The notes beneath the pieces were generated by a model. That model had not been told where the DNA came from, did not search any database, and saw nothing but the letters and a program-made list of their open reading frames with translations. The position numbers were made by a program, and so were the translations under genes. This document shows positions 55,091 to 63,510 of a stretch of DNA of 64,000 bases, piece after piece. This stretch comes from Acetivibrio saccincola (GTDB lineage Bacteria > Bacillota > Clostridia > Acetivibrionales > Acetivibrionaceae): contig NZ_CP025197.1 of the NCBI RefSeq assembly GCF_002844395.1, positions 3,100,001 through 3,164,000 on the forward strand, read 5' to 3'. Positions within the stretch are counted from its first letter, which is position 1; each line of letters starts with the position of its first letter.

Positions 55091-57831
55091 TATTCAACAA
55101 TCCTGCTTGCAACATATGCTATATCAAGTATGTCTATAACCCCGTCATTGTTTACATCAGCTATTCTTGCCTCTAACCAGTCATCACTGTCTGAATTTTT
55201 TGTGTTGTAGTATACAACAATAGCCAGGTCCCCAACATTTATAACGCCGTCCCTGTTAACATCCGCAGGGTCTGTCACCGCAACCCTCACTGACTTTAAG
55301 GAACCCTCAACATTTAAAACATCTCCTGAAGGAGCTTTGCCAAGCATTGCATTTATTGAAATGTCAGTATATACATCAGTATCTATATCCTTTGGAGTAA
55401 GTATAAAGTTTACCACTTCAACATCTCCGTTAAATCCGTCACTGTTTACTGCAATAACCCTTACTTTGCCCTCTTCTAAAAGAATTGTATCAATAATTTC
55501 CGTACCTTCAGCCGCAGCTTCAGCATCTACAAATTCAAATACTTCCCCATCAAAGCTTAGCACTATGTCCTGGGCATATACTCCTTTTACATCCTTTAAC
55601 CCATATGTAACTTTATACTCTTCTCCTGCCACAACAACCTTTTCAGCTTTAAGTACCGCTTCTGTTGCTTCTTCAAATTCTGCAGATACAGTTATATCTG
55701 AATCAGGCATAACAAAGCTTGTTCCGGTTATAATTACCTCTTCAACACCGTCAGTGTATTTTAGTGAACCTTCTTTTAATTTCATTCCTTCATCAGGAAT
55801 TACAGTAATGTCAATAACATTTCCCGGACGTGCAACGGATCTGCTGACCTTTACAGTTCCTCCTTCGCACTCTGCAACTTCAACTGTATTTCCTTTTTCA
55901 AACCTGATGTTGTCCAGATACAGCCTTCCTGCAAAAAGGGTATAGTCCCCTTCAGCAAATATGAGAATTATATTTCTAAGTTCCATGTCATCTTCAATGT
56001 TTAAAATGTCTCTTAGTGACATTTGAACTTCATAATGATACAGACCTTCTTCTGTAACTTCTGCTTCATCCAATGCGGTGAAATCAACTTTAAAAACATC
56101 CGTTGACTGTGCCCACCAACCTGCCTCAGGTGGCTGGAAAACAAGGTTAATCAACATAGAACCCTGGTCTTCCCCACGGATTGGGTCAATATACAAGTCA
56201 AATACTACAAAGTCATTATCCCCGCGAACCATTCCCGGCATCCACATTTCCAAACGTGAAGCAGATGCCCAGCCGTCACTTGGCTTCACTTCAGGATAAG
56301 CAAACTCCCATGAGATAGCATTTGAACCATTAACCTCTTCAATGGTCAGTGCACTTTTTACACCTGACTCCGGATTCCAATTCCATCCCTGGCGTGTTCC
56401 GTCTTCAAAATCAGAAGGAAGTGTTGCCTCTCCAAGTTCATCATGAATTACAGGTATTTCAACAATTTTCCCCGAAACTGTGATGTTGTCCAGATAGATG
56501 GTATCTGTATTTTCTGCTCCTATAAATAAAATAATATTTGTCAAAGTATTGTCGTCAGGGTCCATAGCAATTGCCTCAAAAGAAGGAGCATCTTCTGTTG
56601 AAATAACTAAAGTAGCTTTGTACGTGCCTTCAAATTCTTCAAAATCATCTTCCGTCACTTGAATTGCCCTTGCAGGGTTTGCCCAGTCTGCTGCCGGTCC
56701 TTGTAAAACAGCGGCAATGGATACAGTTGAAGGCGAATCCAGCATAATATCAAAAGATATTTCCTCACCACCTAAAATGTCTACGGCTCCTCCCCATTCA
56801 TCTGCTGAAATACGGGCATTAGCCCAGAAGTTGCCGTCTGAAACATCATTGCTTTCACCAAGCCCTGATATTTTAAGTGCGTTTTCTTCATTGGAAAGTT
56901 CCACTTCTATTGGACTGTCTGCATTTAAAACAAACCCTTGAGTTGTCTCATCATCAAAATCCCATATTACCTTTGTAAAGATAGTTCTATCAATTGGTTC
57001 ATATTCAATACCTTTAATGCGTGAACGTATATATTCACCTGAAAGGCTCAGCTCTTCCACAGCCCAAACCCGGTCATCTCCCGGATCTAAAGGAGTTGCC
57101 TCTGTTTTTCCCAATTCAAAGGGAACAAATGCACCTGATATTTCATTTTTATTGGTTAATGACCAGTTAATCCAGCTGATATTATTTGCATTTAAAAATT
57201 CAATCCACATATCAGCTTCATCCAGATAAGGACCGCCGTCACCTGTTGCTTCACTTACACCCCACTCTGTTGCAATTACCGCAAGGCCTTTTTCCATTGC
57301 ATAGCGGGCATTGTTCATTACATTTTGTCTTTCTGAACTTGGAGTACCTTCAGGATACCCTTCATCTGCAGGCATATGTGTCCCTGTATAAAAGTGAATT
57401 GTGTACATTATATTTTCAGCATCTATAGGGTCATCTGCTGCCAAATCAGGTCTTTGGCTCCAGTTAGGGCTACCAACAACTATAATGTTATCCCCTTTTT
57501 CACGGAGCATTTTTATAATAGGCTCTGCATATTCCTTTACCGCCTGCCAGCCCTCTTCATCATTTGTAATACCGGGGCCGCCGCTGCTGTTGGAACTTGG
57601 TTCATTTGCAAGCTCCCAGATTATGTAGTGAAATTTTTCATGGTCTTTATAGTAATCTGCCAGCTCTTCAAAGAAATCATATGCTCCTGAGTATACTTCA
57701 GCCCTTGGATCTCCCGGAGCATGAACGTGCCAGTCCACTATTACATACATATCATTTTCAAATGCCAATTCTATCCCTTTGTAAACCAGGTCCTTTACAC
57801 TCGGGTCTGTGGCATAACCGTACTCTCCCAC
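55090..57831 (-). CDS. N-terminally truncated GH5 cellulase with CBM17/28-like, cohesin and dockerin modules
   Basis: 913 residues from GTG 57831. 1-275 are a GH5 barrel with catalytic acid in WELANEPSS (E77) and nucleophile in ATEWGVSE (E189). It starts abruptly in GEYGYATDPSVKDLVYKGIE, so the signal peptide and first barrel strands (perhaps 70-90 residues) are missing. Two CBM17/28-like modules follow (about 289-450 with WDFDDETTQGF and 470-645 with DFEDGTRQGWNW). Then a repeat-type beta module (648-718), a cohesin-like domain (about 722-845) and a dockerin (854-913, loops DVNRDGVINVGD and DVNNDGVIDILD). Cohesin and dockerin in one enzyme is uncommon. Likely non-secreted in its present form. 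Confidence 0.88.
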   Translation of the reverse strand: MGEYGYATDPSVKDLVYKGIELAFENDMYVIVDWHVHAPGDPRAEVYSGAYDFFEELADYYKDHEKFHYIIWELANEPSSNSSGGPGITNDEEGWQAVKEYAEPIIKMLREKGDNIIVVGSPNWSQRPDLAADDPIDAENIMYTIHFYTGTHMPADEGYPEGTPSSERQNVMNNARYAMEKGLAVIATEWGVSEATGDGGPYLDEADMWIEFLNANNISWINWSLTNKNEISGAFVPFELGKTEATPLDPGDDRVWAVEELSLSGEYIRSRIKGIEYEPIDRTIFTKVIWDFDDETTQGFVLNADSPIEVELSNEENALKISGLGESNDVSDGNFWANARISADEWGGAVDILGGEEISFDIMLDSPSTVSIAAVLQGPAADWANPARAIQVTEDDFEEFEGTYKATLVISTEDAPSFEAIAMDPDDNTLTNIILFIGAENTDTIYLDNITVSGKIVEIPVIHDELGEATLPSDFEDGTRQGWNWNPESGVKSALTIEEVNGSNAISWEFAYPEVKPSDGWASASRLEMWMPGMVRGDNDFVVFDLYIDPIRGEDQGSMLINLVFQPPEAGWWAQSTDVFKVDFTALDEAEVTEEGLYHYEVQMSLRDILNIEDDMELRNIILIFAEGDYTLFAGRLYLDNIRFEKGNTVEVAECEGGTVKVSRSVARPGNVIDITVIPDEGMKLKEGSLKYTDGVEEVIITGTSFVMPDSDITVSAEFEEATEAVLKAEKVVVAGEEYKVTYGLKDVKGVYAQDIVLSFDGEVFEFVDAEAAAEGTEIIDTILLEEGKVRVIAVNSDGFNGDVEVVNFILTPKDIDTDVYTDISINAMLGKAPSGDVLNVEGSLKSVRVAVTDPADVNRDGVINVGDLAIVVYYNTKNSDSDDWLEARIADVNNDGVIDILDIAYVASRIVE

Positions 57832-57897
57832 TTCATCCCCCTAAATTTTTTTGTTTTTACGTTGTTTTACAATTTTTTTGAAAAAGCACCCTCCTTT
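57832..57897 (-). pseudogene. Relic of the original GH5 gene start
   Basis: Upstream of the truncated GH5 there is a strong ribosome site (AAGGAGG, about 57897-57891) with no start codon at the right distance. About 13-15 bases later the frame reads KKIVKQRKNKKI and then a stop. That is the basic start of a signal peptide. This looks like the original beginning of the gene, cut off from the catalytic domain by a deletion. Confidence 0.55.
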
Positions 57898-58092
57898 ATA
57901 ATAAAATTATACATTATAAGACTTATGGTAATTTTTAAGCATTTAAAAGCTTTTTATAAAGAATGGCAAGAAAGTGGTGCATAGATAATTCTTAAATGAA
58001 GTTTATAGAATTTTTCCAATCCAGATGTTATTATATCATCAAATAAATTTAAAATTCAACATACTCATGAAACTTTTGAATCTGTCATAACA

Positions 58093-58476
58093 TTAATACG
58101 ATAATGATTTTAAAATCTCAACAAAAAAGATACTCGCAATTATGACAAATACAATAGTTAATACAAAATAAATAACTGTTAAAATTAAAGCGGCTTTCCC
58201 AAAATTTTCTAGATTTTGGTTTTGCGATACAAATGCTAAGTAAAATAAAGTACCAATATTTACTAGCGGAATAGTAAGCAAAAACATTACCAGCAACCAT
58301 TTACCTATTGATACCGTATCATTCCCTAAAGAAGCATAATTATTTGCTGGTCTAACACTTTGCAGGCTTTCATCCTCGCTCTTAAGCATGCTGCCGATTA
58401 AAGATTCATTACAGTTATTACAGTATTTTGCAGCAGGCTGGTTTGAAGCGCCGCAATTTTTGCATATTTTTTTCAT
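58093..58476 (-). CDS. Zinc-ribbon membrane protein
   Basis: 127 residues: an N-terminal zinc ribbon (CKNCGASNQPAAKYCNNC, four cysteines), a polar linker, and two membrane helices (about 58-80 and 94-118). Such zinc-ribbon plus hydrophobic C-terminus proteins are widespread in clostridia with unknown role. GGAGGA precedes the ATG. Its neighbours do not indicate a function. Confidence 0.85.
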   Translation of the reverse strand: MKKICKNCGASNQPAAKYCNNCNESLIGSMLKSEDESLQSVRPANNYASLGNDTVSIGKWLLVMFLLTIPLVNIGTLFYLAFVSQNQNLENFGKAALILTVIYFVLTIVFVIIASIFFVEILKSLSY

Positions 58477-58613
58477 TATAAGTCCTCCTTTTTTGGTGTA
58501 AATTTATTTATTAATTTATTTATTTTATATAAAAAAATAACGTCTTATATAAATACCCTCCGGTTTTGTTTATGGCTTTGTTTATGGTTTAACATATTTT
58601 GTTGTTTTTTGCT

Positions 58614-59384
58614 TTACTCATATACCTCATTACCCAAAGTTATTTTTGTAATGTACATAACTTTGCATTCATTTGTCCCCTGAACAAGGCTGCTTTCCCA
58701 AACCGCTCTTTCGCCTCCGGCTTTTACTAAAATGTCTACTTTTACCAGTTTCCCTTCCAATATAATAAACTGCTTCTCTTTTACCTTTTCTATGGCTTCT
58801 AAAATCCTGTCATTTGCATGAATGGCATGAATATTATCTATATGCATATACATTTCTTCAGTAGTGAAGGGATGGTCTACAGCATCATAACTGTAGATTA
58901 AGCATCTGTCTCCAAAACTAAAATCAAAAAGCTCTATACTTGAATGCAATGCCAATCTACCATGGGCTATACCGATATCATAGGGTGCAATTGGAACGGC
59001 AAGGTCAAAACCATCAGGATACCTGTTTTTCGCCAGCATGCGTCCAAAAATCCTGTAATCAGCCAATGGCACAATTTTATACTCAATACCCTCTTTATTT
59101 ATTGTAAAAGGTTCACCTAGAGGAGTCTTTTTTATCATAGGTTTTTCATATGTGCTAAACTGTGAAATGAGAGGATCCTTGTTGGTGAAATCAGATATAA
59201 AAAGACCAGCTAATACAACAATGGAAACACCTATAAAAATTATAAGCATTAGGTATATTACTTTTTTGAGTAATCCTGGGGGGCTTTTCTCCTCACTGAG
59301 TTCAAGACTTCTCTCAACTAAATTATAATTCTCTTTGTCTTTCCCATTCCCATCAAGTTCTCTTTCCCTTGTAAATTCGTCCAA
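58614..59384 (-). CDS. Membrane-anchored hypothetical protein
   Basis: 256 residues: a charged N-terminus, one membrane helix at about 42-66, and an outer mixed alpha/beta domain of about 190 residues with DFSFGDRCLIYSYDAVDHPFTTEEMYMHIDNIHAIHAND, IILEGKLVKVD and WESSLVQGTNECKVMYI. Its end resembles a group of small anchored proteins also seen in Gram-negative bacteria (EGxLV...W.SSL...C.V.YV), but I cannot name the function. It has a weak ribosome site before ATG 59384. It is divergent from the MoxR operon. Confidence 0.75.
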   Translation of the reverse strand: MDEFTRERELDGNGKDKENYNLVERSLELSEEKSPPGLLKKVIYLMLIIFIGVSIVVLAGLFISDFTNKDPLISQFSTYEKPMIKKTPLGEPFTINKEGIEYKIVPLADYRIFGRMLAKNRYPDGFDLAVPIAPYDIGIAHGRLALHSSIELFDFSFGDRCLIYSYDAVDHPFTTEEMYMHIDNIHAIHANDRILEAIEKVKEKQFIILEGKLVKVDILVKAGGERAVWESSLVQGTNECKVMYITKITLGNEVYE

Positions 59385-59699
59385 ATTAAATCACCTAAAA
59401 TCTGTTTTGTTTTTCACTTTATTTTACCATATTTAAACTTGCTATTCAATCGTTAACCATGGATATGATAAAAAAATATAATTTACATTTTATTCACACA
59501 TACTTCAAAAAAATAATTTAGAATAAATCTTGAAGTCAATAAAATTACTCTTTTATTTATACATGGTTTTATATACAATTTTATTTAATATTTTATGAAT
59601 GCTTTTCTATTCTAAAATAATATTTTGGAATAGAAATTTTATTTAATTTAGTATATAAAATTGATGTATATAATTGGTGTATAGAAAGGACTGAAAAAA
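59385..59699. other. AT-rich intergenic region
   Basis: About 315 bases upstream of the MoxR gene, containing two inverted repeats (59505-59534 approx., ACTTCAA/TTGAAGT; and 59604-59636) and TATAAA-rich sequence. No frame was seen. Confidence 0.5.
59604..59636. repeat. 15-bp inverted repeat upstream of the MoxR operon
   Basis: Arms 59604-59618 and 59622-59636 (one wobble mismatch) around a three-base loop, core TTCTATTCTAAAAT. It could be an operator or a terminator for an upstream transcript; no U-run follows. Confidence 0.6.
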
Positions 59700-60668
59700 G
59701 TGGAAAACGCACAGGTACAAGTTAAAAGTTTTGAGGAAGAAGGAAAACTGATAACTTCTTTAAGGGCTGAAATAAATAAAGTCATAATTGGTCAGGAATA
59801 TATGGTTGACAGGATAATCATGGGGCTTTTAACAGGGGGGCATATTTTATTAGAAGGTATTCCCGGACTTGCAAAATCACTGACTGCAAATACTGTGGCA
59901 GAAACCATCGGAATTGGCTTTAAAAGAATACAGTTTACCCCCGATTTACTTCCTGCAGATATTTTAGGAACTGAAATATATAATCAAAAAACAGGGGAAT
60001 TTGTAATTAAAAAAGGCCCCATTTTCACCAACATCCTGCTGGCAGATGAAATAAACCGTGCACCTGCTAAAGTACAGTCTGCTCTTTTAGAGGCAATGCA
60101 GGAAAACCAGGTTACAATTGGTGATGTGACTTACCGCCTTGACAAACCTTTTTTAGTTATTGCAACTCAAAACCCTATTGAGCAGCAGGGTACATACCCC
60201 CTTCCTGAAGCCCAGCAGGACAGGTTTATGCTAAAACTTAAAATAGAATATCCAAAAAGGGAAGAAGAAAAGCAAATTATTGAACGCTTTTCTAAAGACA
60301 GGGTAAATGAACCTCCTTTGAGGAAAATATTATCCCACGACACCATAATGCAGCTTAGAAACCTTATTGATGAGGTATATGTGCATGAAAATATTAAAAA
60401 TTATGTGTTGGATATTATATTTATGACAAGGGAGAAAAATATATACATTGCATGCGGGGCGTCCCCACGTGCTTCCATAAGCCTCATTAAAGCCTCTAAG
60501 TGTAAAGCTTTCATGGAAGGCAGGAATTTTGTCATACCTGATGATGTTAAATCCGTAGTGTACGATGTTTTAAGACACAGAATTTTATTGTCATATGAAG
60601 CAGAGGCAGAGGATATTACCTCTGAAGATTTGATCACACAAATCTTAGAAAAAGTTAATTTGCCTTAA
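59700..60668 (+). CDS. MoxR family AAA+ ATPase
   Basis: 322 residues with Walker A LLEGIPGLAKSLTANT, Walker B LLADEINRAPAKVQSALLEAMQE and sensor motifs ATQNPIEQQGTYPLPEAQQDRF. It acts as a chaperone for metal- or cofactor-dependent VWA proteins. GTG 59700, with AAAGGA 9 bases upstream. It heads an operon with DUF58, a BatD-like protein and two VWA proteins. Confidence 0.95.
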   Translation: MENAQVQVKSFEEEGKLITSLRAEINKVIIGQEYMVDRIIMGLLTGGHILLEGIPGLAKSLTANTVAETIGIGFKRIQFTPDLLPADILGTEIYNQKTGEFVIKKGPIFTNILLADEINRAPAKVQSALLEAMQENQVTIGDVTYRLDKPFLVIATQNPIEQQGTYPLPEAQQDRFMLKLKIEYPKREEEKQIIERFSKDRVNEPPLRKILSHDTIMQLRNLIDEVYVHENIKNYVLDIIFMTREKNIYIACGASPRASISLIKASKCKAFMEGRNFVIPDDVKSVVYDVLRHRILLSYEAEAEDITSEDLITQILEKVNLP

Positions 60669-60827
60669 ATTCAATTTGTGTTAAATTTTTGTATTATTTA
60701 AATTTTGTATTAAAGATTTTGTTGTATTAAAGATTTTATATTAAAATTCACAGAATGTTAAGTGTTAAATTAAGTGTTGGTTAAATATTAAATACAGGCT
60801 TAAATATAATAGGGCAGGAGATTTAAT

Positions 60828-61649
60828 ATGACTTCTAAAGAACTGATAAAAAAAATACGGCGTATTGAGATAATATCAAATAAACTGGCGGAAGAGATAT
60901 TTTCAGGGGAGTACCGCTCAGGCTTCAGGGGAAGAGGTATGGAATTTGAAGACATACGGGAGTACTATCCCGGAGATGATGTTAGAAATATAGACTGGAA
61001 TGTCACTGCAAGGCATAATAAAGCCTATATAAAGCAGTTTGAAGAGGAGCGGGAATTAAATGTATTTCTTTTAATAGATATGTCTCATTCCAATAGTTTT
61101 GGAAAAAAGATGGAGTTAATTGCCCAATTAGGTGCAACTCTTGCCTTTTCTGCAATAAGAAATAATGACAAAGTTGGAATGCTTCTTTTTACTGAAAAAG
61201 TTGAAAAATATATTCAGTCTAAAAGTGGAAAAAAACATGTGTTATCAATAATTGAAAATATTTTGGATTTTAAACCTGAACTAAAAGGCACTAATTTGTC
61301 AAATGCCCTGCAGCACTTTAACCGGATTGAGAAAAAAAGAAGCGTTATTTTTTTAATTTCAGACTTTTTAGACCAGGGATTTGAAAAGGATTTAAAAATT
61401 ACTTCCAAGCATCACGACTTGGTTTTAATACACATTGTGGACAGGGCTGAAGAAGTGATACCCCAGGGGGCTGTTTTTACTTTTGAAGATTTAGAAACAG
61501 GTGAAATTTTTGTTTTGGACAATACAAAAAACCAGTATAAAACAAAAGACCATTTAGATTTACCCAAATCAAACTATATTAAAATTTACACAGATGAAGA
61601 CTTCGTAAAACCTTTAAAACAATTTTTTAAAAGAAGGAGTCGCAGATGA
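60828..61649 (+). CDS. DUF58 domain protein
   Basis: 273 residues with the DUF58 core FRGRGMEFEDIREYYPGDDVRNIDWNVTARHNKAYIKQFEEERELNVFLLIDMS (a VWA-like continuation with DMSHS). Its ribosome site GGAG precedes ATG 60828. A repetitive AT-rich spacer of 160 bases separates it from moxR. It is part of the MoxR/VWA module, where DUF58 proteins are substrates of the ATPase. Confidence 0.95.
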   Translation: MTSKELIKKIRRIEIISNKLAEEIFSGEYRSGFRGRGMEFEDIREYYPGDDVRNIDWNVTARHNKAYIKQFEEERELNVFLLIDMSHSNSFGKKMELIAQLGATLAFSAIRNNDKVGMLLFTEKVEKYIQSKSGKKHVLSIIENILDFKPELKGTNLSNALQHFNRIEKKRSVIFLISDFLDQGFEKDLKITSKHHDLVLIHIVDRAEEVIPQGAVFTFEDLETGEIFVLDNTKNQYKTKDHLDLPKSNYIKIYTDEDFVKPLKQFFKRRSRR

Positions 61650-62506
61650 AAAAGATAAAAATAGTTTTTTTGATTGTTATTGTATTTTTGTTTTTTGTTC
61701 CGTTTTTTGCCGCAGCAGAAAGTGAGGATACTGCCGGTATTGAAGGTACTGTAGAAACTCAAGGGGTTCCGGAAAGTAAAGATAATGCGGAAAGTGAAAG
61801 AAATATTTATATAGGGGATTTAATTGAACTTAAAATAACCTCCGGTACAATTACAGAGGATGAGCTACGGGAAAAATTTGAAGAGTTCGATATAGTTGAT
61901 ATAAAAAGTGACGGGGAAAGTTATATAATAACCATTCGGAGCTTTGAACCCGGTGAAAAAATTGTTAAAGTAGGCAATAAAGAAATTGTAATTGATATAA
62001 AATCCACTTTAGATGAAATAGACAATGAGGGAATATTTGAGGGAAGTTTTGAGCCAAAAACAGGGGGAAAATTTAATATTGCCGGATATGCTGCCTTTTT
62101 ATTTCCTTGTGTTTTTTTCCTTTGCGGCATTATGCTTTTAGTTACTTTTATAAAGAGAAAAAAAGCAGCTTCCCTCATCCCCTATCAGCTGTTTGTAAAA
62201 AACACCGGGGCTCTTTCACCAAACGATGCTGCTTACCTTGTAAAATTAACGGAATGTTTTAAAAAATACATTGAAGATGTCTACTCCTATTCCATAAGGG
62301 GCAAAACCTCTTCTGAAATTATAGGGGAAATTAAAAATATAAAAGAGATTGACCCCTTTATAAAAAATTTAAAAGAATGGCTTTATGAATGTGATATATT
62401 CAAATTTTCAGGCAAAACCCCTGCACCTGAGGACAAAAAAAGATTGTTTGAAAGCCTTATGGGGATAGTTGGCAAAATAGAAAAAACAAAAGAGGGAGAA
62501 GTATGA
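61646..62506 (+). CDS. BatD-like membrane protein
   Basis: 286 residues: a signal peptide (KIVFLIVIVFLFFVPFFAAA), an extracytoplasmic segment with ITEDELREKFEEFDIVDIKSDGESYIITI, a membrane helix (about 150-170) and a cytoplasmic helical domain (GALSPNDAAYLVKLTECFKKYIEDVYSYSIRGKTSSEIIGEI). It overlaps DUF58 by 4 bases and the VWA gene by 4 bases. The role resembles BatD/DUF4381 helpers of MoxR modules; the name is by context. Confidence 0.85.
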   Translation: MKKIKIVFLIVIVFLFFVPFFAAAESEDTAGIEGTVETQGVPESKDNAESERNIYIGDLIELKITSGTITEDELREKFEEFDIVDIKSDGESYIITIRSFEPGEKIVKVGNKEIVIDIKSTLDEIDNEGIFEGSFEPKTGGKFNIAGYAAFLFPCVFFLCGIMLLVTFIKRKKAASLIPYQLFVKNTGALSPNDAAYLVKLTECFKKYIEDVYSYSIRGKTSSEIIGEIKNIKEIDPFIKNLKEWLYECDIFKFSGKTPAPEDKKRLFESLMGIVGKIEKTKEGEV

Positions 62507-63474
62507 TAGAGTTAGCCGGTTGGTATTTTCTGCTTTTAATACCTTTAGTCATATATTTATTTTTTAGAAAACAAAAGAAAAGTGCATTAAAATTTTCAAG
62601 TGTAAAGCTTCTTAAGGCTTCAGCAAAAAAAGATACTTTTAAACACAAACTAGGAAAGTATCTTATAGCGGCAGGTCTTGTCTTTCTTATATTTGCATTA
62701 GCAAGACCTCAGCTGCAAAAGGAAACCATACCCATAGACCAAAAGGGGATTGACATTGCAATAGCCCTTGATATATCAAGTTCCATGAGTTCTGTGGATT
62801 TTGAACCAAACCGTTTAGAAGTTGCCCGGGCAACCATTAATGAATTTATAAAGGAAAGGGTTAATGACAGGATAGCCCTTATAATTTTTGCAGGCACCGC
62901 ACATACAAGAATACCACTGACTTTAGACCACGACATATTAACACAGTCTTTAAATGAAGTAACTTTTGATTCCCTGAACAAAGACGGTACAGCTATAGGA
63001 ATGGCTATTTCAGTGGGAATTAACAGGCTAAAAAAAAGTGATTCCCAGAGCAAGATAATAATTCTTTTAACAGACGGCGACAACAATGCAGGGGAAATTA
63101 ATCCCTACACTGCAAGCCAGCTTGCAAAAGATATGGGTATTAAAATATACACAATAGGTGTGGGAAGTGACAAAACCATTGTAGAGGTGACAGATATTTT
63201 TGGAAGAGTACGCAGGCAAGCATATGACGGGGGTTTTGATGAAGAGCTTCTAAAAGAAATTGCGGAAGAAACAGGAGGACAGTATTTCCGTGCCAAAGAC
63301 CCAAAAGCTTTAGAGCAGATTTTTGAAACTATAGACATGCTAGAAAAGAGTGAATTTGAAAAAGATGATTTTATACAATATATGGAGCTTTATGTTATGT
63401 TCGCAATAACAGGCCTTTTACTGCTGCTACTTGGTATTTTCTTTGATAAGTATTATTATACAAAAATTCCTTAA
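62503..63474 (+). CDS. VWA domain membrane protein (BatA-like)
   Basis: 323 residues: two N-terminal membrane helices (about 7-16 and 48-66), a von Willebrand A domain with MIDAS motif DISSSMS, threonine at GTAHTRIPLT and the LLTDGDNNAG site, and a C-terminal helix. This is the BatA-type protein that binds divalent metal on the outer side. It overlaps the previous gene by 4 bases. Confidence 0.95.
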   Translation: MIELAGWYFLLLIPLVIYLFFRKQKKSALKFSSVKLLKASAKKDTFKHKLGKYLIAAGLVFLIFALARPQLQKETIPIDQKGIDIAIALDISSSMSSVDFEPNRLEVARATINEFIKERVNDRIALIIFAGTAHTRIPLTLDHDILTQSLNEVTFDSLNKDGTAIGMAISVGINRLKKSDSQSKIIILLTDGDNNAGEINPYTASQLAKDMGIKIYTIGVGSDKTIVEVTDIFGRVRRQAYDGGFDEELLKEIAEETGGQYFRAKDPKALEQIFETIDMLEKSEFEKDDFIQYMELYVMFAITGLLLLLLGIFFDKYYYTKIP

Positions 63475-63510
63475 AAGGCTGATTTTGATAAGGGAGGGCT
63501 TTTTAGATTT

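Noticed and set aside
57401-57690. Plus-strand frames in the GH5 gene
   Set aside because: Shadows of the catalytic domain frame, no ribosome site.
60669-60827. TGTATTAAAGATTTT direct repeats between moxR and the DUF58 gene
   Set aside because: Low-complexity AT spacer; no hairpin, promoter or frame of note.
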